In this document: positions 1 to 7,894 of the stretch, in pieces
Numbering within the stretch: the stretch's first letter is position 1
Layout of the letters: each line of letters starts with the position of its first letter
Origin: Hyphomicrobiales bacterium
GTDB taxonomy: Bacteria > Pseudomonadota > Alphaproteobacteria > Rhizobiales > JAJFHR01
Assembly: GCA_021775515.1 (NCBI GenBank)
Contig: JAJFHR010000167.1
Location: 1 to 19,808 of the forward strand
Length of the DNA: 19,808 nucleotides
Reading direction: 5' to 3'
The notes under the pieces: generated by a model
The model's database searches: none
Told to the model about the DNA's origin: nothing
The model's input: only the letters and a program-made list of their open reading frames with translations
Translations under genes and position numbers: made by a program

Positions 1-554
1 GCCTCGAGGGTGGCGGCGATATGGAATTTGTTCCTGATCATGCAATCAGTCATGGCGATATTGTTGAAGATCAGGATTTCAGGTTTGAATGTGTCTTCAC
101 GCCGGGCCACTCCGCCAATCACATGGCATTTGCTCTAGATCAGGACAAGGCTTTGTTCGTTGGCGATCTAGTTATGGGCTGGTCGACCAGCGTTGTGGCA
201 CCGCCGGATGGAAATATGGCAGATTATCTCGCATCGTTACGGCACGTATATGAGCGCGATGATTTGGTGTATTGGCCGACGCACGGAGCGCCGATTACAG
301 AATCCAAGCGGCTGGTAAAAGGCTATATCGCCCACCGAAACATGCGGGAAACAGCTATTCTGAGCACTCTTCAAACCGGCCAACACCACATAAAAGACAT
401 TGTATCAAAGGTATACAAGGGTCTTGATACCCGGCTGCACGGTGCTGCAGCGCTGTCTGTTCTCGCCCACTTGGAGCATTTGAGCGCGCAAGACAAAATA
501 GAATTTAACGGCGAACTTGGACTTGAGGCCACCTACTGGTCGCGCGCCGGCTGA
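1..554 (+). CDS. MBL-fold metallo-hydrolase, C-terminal part (5' end outside window)
   Basis: The frame is open from base 3 with no stop before the first ATG at 21, so this is the 3' portion of a longer gene. Counting from that ATG, the visible part carries the second half of the metallo-beta-lactamase fold: a TPGHS motif with metal-ligand His30, the bridging Asp49 in a VGD motif, and the last ligand His88 in a THG motif. The HxHxDH motif expected upstream is not in the window. The last ~80 residues form a helical, winged-helix-like tail, as in the LACTB2-like subgroup of MBL hydrolases. Members hydrolyse thioesters, RNA or other esters with two zinc ions; the substrate here cannot be told. 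It faces the acyl-CoA ligase gene tail to tail. Confidence 0.85.
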   Translation, partial: LEGGGDMEFVPDHAISHGDIVEDQDFRFECVFTPGHSANHMAFALDQDKALFVGDLVMGWSTSVVAPPDGNMADYLASLRHVYERDDLVYWPTHGAPITESKRLVKGYIAHRNMRETAILSTLQTGQHHIKDIVSKVYKGLDTRLHGAAALSVLAHLEHLSAQDKIEFNGELGLEATYWSRAG

Positions 555-571
555 CGATATGCCGGTCAGCC
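549..571 (+). terminator. possible hairpin terminator overlapping the hydrolase stop codon
   Basis: A perfect 7-bp inverted repeat (GGCTGAC at 549-555, GTCAGCC at 565-571) with a 9-nt loop spans the stop codon of the MBL hydrolase gene, between two convergent genes. No T-tract follows on either strand, so it is not a canonical intrinsic terminator. It may be a convergent-gene barrier or chance. Confidence 0.3.
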
Positions 572-617
572 TTGATATGAGTGCCGGATCTTCCTTATTT
601 CGTATCCGAATCTTTCA

Positions 618-2246
618 TTAGACATTTGGCAAAGTATAATCCTTGAACTGCTCACGCAGGGTGAGTTTATGAATTTTACCAGTTGCCGTGTGTGGTATCT
701 CTTCGACAAATACCACATCGTCCGGCAACCACCATTTCGCGATCTTGCCTTGCAGATAGGCGCGGATTTCCTCGCCTGACAAAGAGCTGCCTTCTGTGCG
801 GACGATGACCAATAACGGCCGTTCGTCCCACTTGGGATGAGCCACGCCGATGACGGCTGCTTCGGTGACATCGTCGTGACCAACGGCGAGATTTTCAAGC
901 TCAATTGTTGAAATCCATTCGCCACCGGATTTGATGACATCTTTTGCTCTATCGGTAATCTGCATATAGCCGAAGCCATCAAGAGTTGACACATCTCCGG
1001 TATCAAACCACCCATCCTCGTCCAGAATTGGTTCATCTTCCTGTTTTAAATAACTGCGGGCGACACCGGGGCCCCTAACCATTAAATGACCAAATGCCTT
1101 GCCATCGCGGGCAAGTTCGTTGCCATCATCATCAGTAATTTTCATTTCAACCGTGTAGGGAGGCCTGCCCTGTTTGATTTTTATTGCAGCTTTTTCGCTT
1201 ACTTTCAGGTTTTCCAAGCCACCCTTTATCGTGCACAGGCTGCCCAGGGGCGACATTTCGGTCATGCCCCAGGCGTGTATCACCTGGGTATCATAAGTTT
1301 TCTCAAATACTTCCAGCATCGACGGCGGGCAGGCCGAACCACCAATCACTACCCGTTCGAGGAAATCCAGTTTTTTTCCGGTTTCTTTCAGATAAGTGAG
1401 CAACATCAGCCAGACGGTCGGCACGGCTGCGGTAAGGCTTACGCGTCCAACCTCCAGCATTTCGTAAATGCTGGCTCCGTCCATTAACGCGCCTGGCATG
1501 ACCATATTGGCGCCGGCCATTGGGCCTGAGAATACCAACGACCAGGCATTGGCGTGAAACATCGGCACCACCGCCATCACATTGTCCTGGCTTTTAAGAC
1601 CTAGCGCATCTGCCGCATTGGTTGCCATGGCATGGAGAACATTTGAGCGGTGAGAATAGAGAACACCTTTAGGGTTACCGGTTGTTCCGGAAGTGTAACA
1701 AAGCCCGCAGGCTGTATTTTCATCCAGTTTTGGCCAGCTAAAATCCTCATCGCCCTGCTCAATCAGGGTTTCGTAACAAAGGACATTTTCCAAGGTGGTT
1801 TCGGGCATGTGTTCATCGTCCGTCATGATGATGAACCCTTTGATAGTGTCGAGCCTGTCCTGTATGGCCTCGATAACAGGCACAAAGGTGAGATCAAGGA
1901 AAAGGTAACGATCTTCGGCGTGATTTATGATGTAGATTAGTTGATCGGCAAAAAGCCGCGGGTTAAGCGTGTGAACAATGCCGCCCAACCCCATCAGACC
2001 GTACCAGATCTCCATATGGCGATAGCCGTTCCAGGCCATCGTACCCAGAATATCTCCTGGTTTGACGCCCATTTTTTGCAATGCACTGGCAATTTTGCGC
2101 GACCGCCGGTTGAGATCAATGTAAGTATAACGATGAATGGGGCCTTCAACGGTGCGAGAAATTACTTCTCGGGTGCCGTGATACGTGCACGCATGATCCA
2201 GTACGGTTGGCACCAGCAACGGCCAGTCCTGCATCAATCCCTTCAT
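618..2246 (-). CDS. AlkK-like medium-chain fatty acid--CoA ligase
   Basis: A 542-residue member of the adenylate-forming (ANL) superfamily, full length for the family. It activates a carboxylic acid with ATP to an acyl-adenylate and transfers the acyl group to CoA. The phosphate-binding motif YTSGTTGNPKG lies near residues 184-194, the WGMTE motif is in mid-protein, GEWIS precedes the hinge, and the C-terminal catalytic lysine sits in a TGK motif (about K524). Many stretches (NPRLF, INHAED, IKSGGEWIS, KWDERPLL) match my recollection of Pseudomonas AlkK, which uses medium-chain acids, so I favour that substrate class. An upstream in-frame GTG at 2252 directly abuts the GGGAGG Shine-Dalgarno, whereas the ATG at 2246 lies 6 nt away, so I chose 2246. 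The neighbours do not form an obvious operon with it. Confidence 0.93.
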   Translation of the reverse strand: MKGLMQDWPLLVPTVLDHACTYHGTREVISRTVEGPIHRYTYIDLNRRSRKIASALQKMGVKPGDILGTMAWNGYRHMEIWYGLMGLGGIVHTLNPRLFADQLIYIINHAEDRYLFLDLTFVPVIEAIQDRLDTIKGFIIMTDDEHMPETTLENVLCYETLIEQGDEDFSWPKLDENTACGLCYTSGTTGNPKGVLYSHRSNVLHAMATNAADALGLKSQDNVMAVVPMFHANAWSLVFSGPMAGANMVMPGALMDGASIYEMLEVGRVSLTAAVPTVWLMLLTYLKETGKKLDFLERVVIGGSACPPSMLEVFEKTYDTQVIHAWGMTEMSPLGSLCTIKGGLENLKVSEKAAIKIKQGRPPYTVEMKITDDDGNELARDGKAFGHLMVRGPGVARSYLKQEDEPILDEDGWFDTGDVSTLDGFGYMQITDRAKDVIKSGGEWISTIELENLAVGHDDVTEAAVIGVAHPKWDERPLLVIVRTEGSSLSGEEIRAYLQGKIAKWWLPDDVVFVEEIPHTATGKIHKLTLREQFKDYTLPNV

Positions 2247-2252
2247 GAACAC

Positions 2253-2258
2253 CCTCCC
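2253..2258 (-). promoter_or_regulatory. strong Shine-Dalgarno deciding the ligase start
   Basis: The minus strand reads GGGAGG, 6 nt before the ATG at 2246 and 0 nt before an in-frame GTG at 2252. The spacing excludes the GTG as the natural start. Confidence 0.7.
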
Positions 2259-2285
2259 TTTTTGCTCACATTCAAGCAGGTTTCA

Positions 2286-2314
2286 ACTTTATCTACATCC
2301 TCGGTCGACAACAA
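2286..2314 (-). promoter_or_regulatory. weak sigma-70-like promoter candidate for the acyl-CoA ligase gene
   Basis: On the minus strand TTGTTG (2314-2309) is separated by 17 nt from TAAAGT (2291-2286), about 40 nt upstream of the ligase start. Matches to consensus are 3/6 and 4/6, so it is only a candidate. The rest of the 227-bp gap between the divergent ligase and creA genes shows no other clear element. Confidence 0.25.
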
Positions 2315-2473
2315 TGAATAGCTTAACTTTAACTGGACGGGGTTGGGGGAAACTTGAGCGTAACACTGGTAATTCTGCCAATATTGCCACATATGGGAAT
2401 AAGCGCCTGTTGTGGCTTGCTTTGAGACCGGCAAAAACTAGCAATGATCCGATTTTCGGCGAAAGATAATTTG

Positions 2474-2992
2474 ATGAGATATTTACCCGCGCTGACAACC
2501 CTGGCCATAGCGGTTTTCCTTTACTCAGGCCTTGGCCTTACCGTAACGGCTCAAGAGGCGGACCTGGTTTTTAAAAAAAGTACCAAATTTAATCTCCTGA
2601 CCCCCAACCACAAACTGGCAACCTACGGAATTGACGACCCCGTAATTTCAGGGGTTGCCTGTCATTTTACGGTGCCGGAAAAAGGCGGTGTAAAGGGTAT
2701 TTTGGGCCTGGCGGAAGAACTTTCCGATGCCTCCCTGGCCTGCCGCCAGATCGGCCCGATCAAATTCAGCAAAAAGTTCGAACAAGGCGAGGAGATGTTT
2801 AATCAGCGCCGTTCGATTTTTTTCAAAAAAATGCGCATCGTGCGCGGCTGTGACGTCAAGCGCAACGTGCTTGTTTATCTGATTTACACCGACAAACTCA
2901 TTGATGGCTCACCAAAAAATTCCACCTCAACAGTGCCGATAATGCCGTGGGGAACTCAGCAAGCGCCAAAATGCGCAGATTTTTTAGAATAA
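2474..2992 (+). CDS. creA: CreA family exported protein
   Basis: A 172-residue protein of the CreA family (E. coli CreA is about 157 residues). Family function is not established; it is named from the creABCD locus, but no creB, creC or creD is present here. Residues 1-26 form a signal peptide with a likely cleavage after TVTA, so the mature protein should be periplasmic. Diagnostic blocks are the LTPNHK and DDP segments (about 43-56), VKGILGLAEELSDASLACRQIGPI (about 73-96, family signature region) and KRNVLVYLIYTDKLIDGSPKN (about 129-149). Cysteines sit at 63, 90, 126 and 167. An ATG at 2444 would add ten residues before the signal peptide; I prefer 2474 because a GAAAG precedes it and the n-region is then normal. 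The next gene lies 87 bp downstream on the same strand. Confidence 0.88.
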   Translation: MRYLPALTTLAIAVFLYSGLGLTVTAQEADLVFKKSTKFNLLTPNHKLATYGIDDPVISGVACHFTVPEKGGVKGILGLAEELSDASLACRQIGPIKFSKKFEQGEEMFNQRRSIFFKKMRIVRGCDVKRNVLVYLIYTDKLIDGSPKNSTSTVPIMPWGTQQAPKCADFLE

Positions 2993-3079
2993 TCGCGGGA
3001 TCACCGTACTGACCAAGGCAAAAGTTGGTCACAAGAATAACTGAATAGATTCCACAAATTTTGTCATCATCCCTGTGCA

Positions 3080-4663
3080 ATGGAGAGTATCTTGCCAAAT
3101 GTTTCAAAAATTTTCAGCCGTATTCTTACCCTTTCATTCTTAGTTACAGCCCCTCTTTTTCTATCAGTTTTTACAACTTCCAGCGCTCAAGCCGGAGTGC
3201 GTACGGCTGAGCGGTTTATCACTTTTGCTTATGGCGGCAACCTTGAAGCCGGCATCGCTGAATTTCAAACACTGGTCAAATCTGATCCGAACGACGGCGA
3301 AGCCATATTCGGGCTTGGCGCGTTGCAGTTTCTTTATGCCATAGAAGGCTTGCAACGGGACTTATACCGGTATGGCGCCGGCAATCAGGCAGGCGGAATT
3401 AGACGGGCAGCTTTTCTGCCAGTGCTCCGAGTTCCGGTGCCGCCAAATCCAAACGCTGAAACGGTCGATTATGCAAAAGTGCGCGGATTATTCAGCCGGT
3501 TTGTCGATCGGCTCGAAATTGCCAACCAGTCCCTGTCTCAGCTCGGCGACAAACCGGCCAAACTACCTATCAACATTCCCAAAATCGGATTTGATATTGA
3601 TGGGGATGGCAAGGTTGCTCAATCTGAAAACCTCGCCGGAATTTTGTCGGCACTGTCCGGGCTTCGCCGGTCTGGATTAAACGTCAAGGATGTGAAGTTG
3701 GACATTGCCTTCGATACGGCGGATGCAAATTGGCTTCGAGGTTATTCGAATGTGCTTATGTCGATCGGCAATTTTTTCCTGAGTTTCGATTTCGAAAAGA
3801 GCTTTGATGCCAGTTTTCACGTGGTTTTTGGCAACGCTGCGACAAAATTCGGACGTCAGTTGAAAAATACCAAGGGCGATCCTGAAGAAATTTCCGCCCT
3901 CAAAGCCCAGCTTGCCGACGTGGCCAAAAAGAAGCTGGAAGCATTCTCCATTGAGCAGCAGACGCGCATGCGTGCATTGAGGACCATCAGACGTAAAATT
4001 CAACGCGACAAACGGCTCGATAAGACGCAAAAAAAAGCTGAGCGCGCCAAAACGGATGCCGAGTTCAAACTGCTGCAGGCGGCCCAGGCTAAAAGCAGCA
4101 AAATTAATAGAAAGACCCGTCAGGTGCGCGATCGTTTGGCCACCTTGGATCCGGATTCTCCGGGCACCAGAGGCAGCGTGCAGGCTTTTCTCGACCCGTT
4201 AAGTTTCCTGCACTCTATTAGCTGGGATGTAGTTGAACCTGCGCGGCTTAAACTAGTGCGCAAAAATCTCCTGACCGTTATGCGGTTGAACCGGGAAACC
4301 TGGCGGCTTGTCGAAGCGGAGACCGATGATGACCGGGAATGGCTGCCAAGTCCGCGGCAGACGGGTCCGTTTGAAAGCCTAAAGGTTACCCAGGAAACGA
4401 TTGATGCCTGGCTGAAAACCATTGATGCAGCGGAGGCGGTTCTGGAAGGTAAACTGCTGGTGCCAAGTCTGCGTTTCGGTCGCGGGGTCAACATGAAAAC
4501 ATTCTTCGAGACCGCGCAGTCGTTCGATCTGGTCCTTTTTCTCACCGGGCCGAATTCAATCCGGTATGTGCAAAAAGGCCCTGTCTGGGACCAGGGGCTG
4601 ATGCAAACGGTCAATAACCCCTTCGGCCGAAACTTCGGCGCTTATATGATCTGGTTTAACTAG
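3080..4663 (+). CDS. exported protein of unknown function with TPR-like N-terminus, EF-hand loop and coiled coil
   Basis: I do not recognise a named family. Residues 1-38 are a signal peptide ending AQA, so the protein is probably periplasmic or outer-membrane associated. Residues 41-95 resemble a TPR-type helical repeat (AERFITFAYGG, then KSDPNDGEAIFGLGALQFL). Residues 172-183 form a perfect EF-hand calcium loop with D172, D174, D176, G177 and E183 at the canonical positions. Residues about 265-355 are rich in Lys, Arg, Ala, Glu and Gln and look like a long basic coiled coil set between more globular parts. The C-terminal ~170 residues are mixed, with several Trp. No catalytic motif is apparent. 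The start is uncertain: ATG 3080 has no Shine-Dalgarno, while in-frame TTG 3092 follows GGAG by 6 nt and still gives a good signal peptide. Confidence 0.8.
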   Translation: MESILPNVSKIFSRILTLSFLVTAPLFLSVFTTSSAQAGVRTAERFITFAYGGNLEAGIAEFQTLVKSDPNDGEAIFGLGALQFLYAIEGLQRDLYRYGAGNQAGGIRRAAFLPVLRVPVPPNPNAETVDYAKVRGLFSRFVDRLEIANQSLSQLGDKPAKLPINIPKIGFDIDGDGKVAQSENLAGILSALSGLRRSGLNVKDVKLDIAFDTADANWLRGYSNVLMSIGNFFLSFDFEKSFDASFHVVFGNAATKFGRQLKNTKGDPEEISALKAQLADVAKKKLEAFSIEQQTRMRALRTIRRKIQRDKRLDKTQKKAERAKTDAEFKLLQAAQAKSSKINRKTRQVRDRLATLDPDSPGTRGSVQAFLDPLSFLHSISWDVVEPARLKLVRKNLLTVMRLNRETWRLVEAETDDDREWLPSPRQTGPFESLKVTQETIDAWLKTIDAAEAVLEGKLLVPSLRFGRGVNMKTFFETAQSFDLVLFLTGPNSIRYVQKGPVWDQGLMQTVNNPFGRNFGAYMIWFN

Positions 4664-4669
4664 CGGGCA

Positions 4670-4702
4670 TGGTGCCGGGTTGAAAATTTCATTCCGGCAC
4701 CA
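4670..4702. terminator. inverted repeat between convergent genes, possible bidirectional terminator
   Basis: TGGTGCCGG (4670-4678) and CCGGCACCA (4694-4702) are perfect 9-bp inverted arms. The loop itself contains a smaller inverted pair (TGAAA and TTTCA around 4681-4691), so the hairpin could extend inward. A short T-run (4717-4722) follows only after about 15 nt, which is atypical for an intrinsic terminator. It begins just after the stop of the EF-hand gene and may serve both convergent genes. The rest of the gap to 4860 shows nothing convincing. Confidence 0.45.
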
Positions 4703-4860
4703 GGCTCTGCTGGATTGTTTTTCCTAGTTACAACTTGCCAGCATTGAATTTCGTTTGGCGGCACCGGCGGCTATGGCTGCCAGATTGCCTGCTTTGTAGG
4801 TATTGACACACCAATGCATGTGAAAATTTCCAGTTCCTGATTTTCTTTCAGACCGTCCTT

Positions 4861-6279
4861 TTACCCTCTCGGGTCAATTGGAACCATGGCGGAAAAGCTG
4901 AGGATATCCTCCAGAATTTTTGCTCCTGCCAGAACTTTATCCTCTCCTCTTGCCGGTCCTGCCAGTTGCAGTCCCACCGGCAGATTTTTTTGGGTAAATC
5001 CGCCGGGAATGGAAATTGCCGGGCTGGACACGATTGTCAGCGCATAGGCAATCGCCAGCCATTCAATGTAATTGTCGAATTGATGGCCGTCGCATTGTTC
5101 CACGAAGCGCTGGTCTATCGGGTATGGCGATACTATTGTTGCCGGAGATAACAGCAAATCATAATTCTCAAAGAACTCTTTGACGCGGTGAAACAGATTT
5201 GTGCGGGCAATTTCCGCCTTCACAATATCATCTGCAGTTAAAGCCAGGCCTTTTTCAATATTCCAGACCACTTCGGGTTTGAGTTTTTCGCGATGGTTTT
5301 CCAGAAGGTCGGCCATGCCGATGGCAAAACTGAGTGCGCGCAGAGTTTGAAATATCTCATGGGCATCGGTAAAATCAGGGGTGGCCTCTTCGACGATGAC
5401 ACCGGCTTTTTCAAATTCACGGGCAGCATTCTCACAAATAAGCGCCACTTCAGGATCAACAGGTGTGATGCCAAAATCCCTGCTAAAGGCGACCTTGCGA
5501 GGTGCGGCAGCTTGACGAACGACATCGCCATAGGATTTTTGCGGCTTGGGCAGAGAGGCCGGATCGCCCGGGTCGTCTCCTGTCATGGCATCTAGCAGCA
5601 GGGCCACATCTCCGACATTTCGCGCCATCGGCCCTTGCACACCAAGCATGTCATCAATTTTTTTAGTTGGCGTTCTGGCGACACGGCCCGGCGAAGGACG
5701 CAGGCCGACGATACTGCAGAAACTTGCCGGATTGCGCAGCGAGCCGCCCATATCCGAGCCATGGGCTAGCCAAGCCGTTCCGGTGGCTAGCGCGACAGCG
5801 GCACCGCCGGAGGAGCCGGCACAAGAGCGCGTGACATCCCAGGGGTTGAGTGTCTTGCCAAAAACCTCGTTGAACGTATTGGCGCCGGCACCAAATTCCG
5901 GGGTATTGGATTTTGCATAAATAATTGCCCCTTGCCGTTCCAATCTGGTTACAAGGATATCGGAGGTTTCGGGAATATTGTCAGAAAATATCGGTGAGCC
6001 ATGGGTCGATCTGACCCCGGCAACCTCAATCAGGTCCTTGATCGGAACCGGCATTCCAGCGAGGGGCCCGCGTAAACCCAGCGGTTTTGCCATCAACTCA
6101 TCCGCCTGCATGCGGGCACGTTCAAAACATAGAGTGGGCAAAGCATTCACCTGATCATCGACATGGGAGATACGCGTCTCAAGAGCGTCGAGAAGCTCGT
6201 GACAGGAGACTTGTTGCGACTTCAGGAGGTCAACAATCTCTGTGGCAGTTTTTCGAATTAGCGTGTCGTCAGCGGACAT
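4861..6279 (-). CDS. amidase-signature family hydrolase
   Basis: A 472-residue amidase-signature enzyme, normal length, related to GatA and fatty-acid amide hydrolase. It should hydrolyse a carboxamide through a Ser-cisSer-Lys triad. The triad is visible: K81 (VPIKDL), S156 in the CAGSSGG motif and nucleophile S180 in MGGSLR. The K-to-S spacings of 75 and 24 residues equal those of FAAH (K142, S217, S241), which supports an active enzyme. There is no signal peptide, so it should be cytoplasmic. No gatB or gatC lies nearby, so a role as the GatCAB tRNA amidotransferase subunit is unlikely. The substrate cannot be read from sequence. It is divergent from the aminotransferase gene across about 220 bp, which may place both under related control. 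Confidence 0.9.
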   Translation of the reverse strand: MSADDTLIRKTATEIVDLLKSQQVSCHELLDALETRISHVDDQVNALPTLCFERARMQADELMAKPLGLRGPLAGMPVPIKDLIEVAGVRSTHGSPIFSDNIPETSDILVTRLERQGAIIYAKSNTPEFGAGANTFNEVFGKTLNPWDVTRSCAGSSGGAAVALATGTAWLAHGSDMGGSLRNPASFCSIVGLRPSPGRVARTPTKKIDDMLGVQGPMARNVGDVALLLDAMTGDDPGDPASLPKPQKSYGDVVRQAAAPRKVAFSRDFGITPVDPEVALICENAAREFEKAGVIVEEATPDFTDAHEIFQTLRALSFAIGMADLLENHREKLKPEVVWNIEKGLALTADDIVKAEIARTNLFHRVKEFFENYDLLLSPATIVSPYPIDQRFVEQCDGHQFDNYIEWLAIAYALTIVSSPAISIPGGFTQKNLPVGLQLAGPARGEDKVLAGAKILEDILSFSAMVPIDPRG

Positions 6280-6425
6280 GTCCTGCGAACCTTTGTGAAA
6301 AGGAAAGAAACACCGGATAAGTTTGTTAGGTTACCCACAAATTGTACGAGAAAATAGTCATTAAGAGCTTTGACTCTTTGCCTGCAACATAGGCAGTATG
6401 AATTTCATCAAAATTTGCTGGAGAA

Positions 6426-6476
6426 GGTACCGCTATTCGGTACGCTGGTACCATTAAATTTTACTCATTTTATACT
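6426..6476 (+). promoter_or_regulatory. candidate promoter/operator upstream of the aminotransferase gene
   Basis: A good -10 hexamer TATACT (6471-6476) lies 15 nt before the AGGAGG ribosome site. The -35 region is poor but is flanked by two GGTACC palindromes (6426-6431 and 6447-6452), 21 bp apart, with a third GGTAC (6439-6443) between them. Twin palindromes on the same helix face at a weak -35 suggest regulator binding. The assignment is by eye only. Confidence 0.35.
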
Positions 6477-6490
6477 GTCAATCCATTATC

Positions 6491-6496
6491 AGGAGG
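6491..6496 (+). promoter_or_regulatory. consensus Shine-Dalgarno deciding the aminotransferase start
   Basis: A perfect AGGAGG sits 5 nt before GTG 6502 and 8 nt before GTG 6505. The frame is open further upstream to a TTG at 6370, but nothing there resembles the family and the ribosome site places initiation at one of the two GTG codons. Confidence 0.75.
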
Positions 6497-6501
6497 ACTC
6501 T

Positions 6502-7890
6502 GTGGTGGCACAATTGAGTAATGCAGCGATACGCGATATCGAAACGGTCATTCATCCCTATACTAATCTGGCAAAACACCGTGAGGTCGGACCTTGTGTT
6601 TTAGAGCGCGGAGAAGGGGTTTATGTCTGGGATTCTGAAGGCAACAAACTGATTGAGGGCCTATCGGGACTTTGGTGCACATCTTTGGGTTTTAACAACG
6701 AAGAACTCATTGAGGCTGCGACCAGCCAGATGCACAAACTGCCGTATACGCATATTTTTGGCGGCAAAAGCCATGATCCAGCGATTGAGCTTGCCGAACA
6801 GCTAAAAGAACTGGCGCCCATGGAGGTGTCAAAGGTCTTTTTTGCCTGCTCCGGTTCGGAAGCCAATGACACGCAGATAAAACTGATGTGGTACTACAAC
6901 AATGCGATTGGGCGGCCGGAACGGAAAAAGATTATCAGCCGCATCAAGGGCTACCACGGTGTCACCATTGCGTCGGCCTCTTTAACTGGCCTGCCCGCCA
7001 ATCATGCCGATTTTGACCTGCCGCTGCCACAGATGCTTCATACTGATTGTCCGCACCATTACCGCTTTGCTGAAGACGGTGAAAGCGAGCAGGAGTTTTC
7101 CACGCGGATGGCCGAAAATCTTGAAAAGATGATTCTCGAAGAAGGTCCTGAAACGGTTTGTGCGTTCATTGCAGAACCGGTCATGGGGGCGGGCGGCGTC
7201 ATCGTGCCGCCGGACACATATTTTGAAAAAATCCAGGCGGTTCTTAAAAAATACGACATCATGTTTATTGCTGATGAAGTAATCTGCGGATTTGGGCGGC
7301 TCGGCGAATGGTTTGGTTCTCAAGCGTATGACATCGTGCCGGATACCATGTCGATTGCCAAAGCGCTGACGTCAGCCTACATGCCGGTGAGTGCGGTGAT
7401 GATTCCGGAAGTCATGTATGAAGCTATGCTGGATGAAAGCCGTAAAATCGGAACTTTTGGTCACGGGTACACTTATTCGGCCCATCCGGTGGGTGCTGCA
7501 GTGGCACTTAAAACACTGGAAATTTACAAACGCGACAACATTATCGGCCATGCCCAAAACCTCAGTGAAACTTTCGCAAGAAGGGTCAAGGCGCTTGAGG
7601 GCCACCCGCTTGTCGGCGAAGGCCGAAACATCGGCATGTTGGGCGCCGTCGAACTGGTGGCGGATAAGGCGACAAAACGATCGTTCGACCCGAAAATGAT
7701 GGTTGGAGCCAAAGCCAATGAATTTGTTCAAAAGGAAGGGCTGATTTTGCGCAACCTGGTTGACTCCCTCGGCATTTGTCCACCGTTGATCATCAGCGAG
7801 GAAGAGCTCAATCTGTTGTTTGACAAGCTTGAAACGGCTTTGGACAACACCGAACGCTGGGTGACACAGGAAGGCCTTAGATCCGCTTAG
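6502..7890 (+). CDS. class III PLP-dependent omega-aminotransferase
   Basis: A 462-residue fold-type I, class III aminotransferase, full length. Visible hallmarks are EGLSGLWC near the N-terminus, the GSEAND cofactor-phosphate motif, GYHG, the IADEVICGFGR block with the pyridine-nitrogen aspartate D258, and the Schiff-base lysine K287 in SIAKALTSAYMP. It resembles both SpuC-type putrescine:pyruvate aminotransferases and the omega-amino acid:pyruvate enzymes of rhizobia (WYYNN, GRPEKKKIISR-like block), so it probably transfers the terminal amino group of a diamine or omega-amino acid to pyruvate or another keto acid. The exact substrate is open. The start is GTG 6502 or 6505, set by AGGAGG. 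It ends 4 bp from the convergent exporter gene. Confidence 0.92.
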   Translation: MVAQLSNAAIRDIETVIHPYTNLAKHREVGPCVLERGEGVYVWDSEGNKLIEGLSGLWCTSLGFNNEELIEAATSQMHKLPYTHIFGGKSHDPAIELAEQLKELAPMEVSKVFFACSGSEANDTQIKLMWYYNNAIGRPERKKIISRIKGYHGVTIASASLTGLPANHADFDLPLPQMLHTDCPHHYRFAEDGESEQEFSTRMAENLEKMILEEGPETVCAFIAEPVMGAGGVIVPPDTYFEKIQAVLKKYDIMFIADEVICGFGRLGEWFGSQAYDIVPDTMSIAKALTSAYMPVSAVMIPEVMYEAMLDESRKIGTFGHGYTYSAHPVGAAVALKTLEIYKRDNIIGHAQNLSETFARRVKALEGHPLVGEGRNIGMLGAVELVADKATKRSFDPKMMVGAKANEFVQKEGLILRNLVDSLGICPPLIISEEELNLLFDKLETALDNTERWVTQEGLRSA

Positions 7891-7894
7891 ATCA

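Noticed and set aside
566..1036. 156-codon minus-strand open frame overlapping the acyl-CoA ligase gene
   Set aside because: It lies in another frame of a clearly coding gene, has no family resemblance and has out-of-frame composition typical of a shadow.
4120..4614. 164-codon minus-strand open frame inside the EF-hand protein gene
   Set aside because: Rich in Ser, Arg and Thr as expected from antisense of a coding frame; no start signal or domain seen.
4724..4819. A 31-codon minus-strand open frame between the EF-hand gene and the amidase gene
   Set aside because: It has an ATG but no ribosome site near it, no recognisable domain, and overlapping alternative frames look equally plausible. 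I also considered an ornithine-cyclodeaminase remnant after the amidase stop, but the resemblance is only a few residues.
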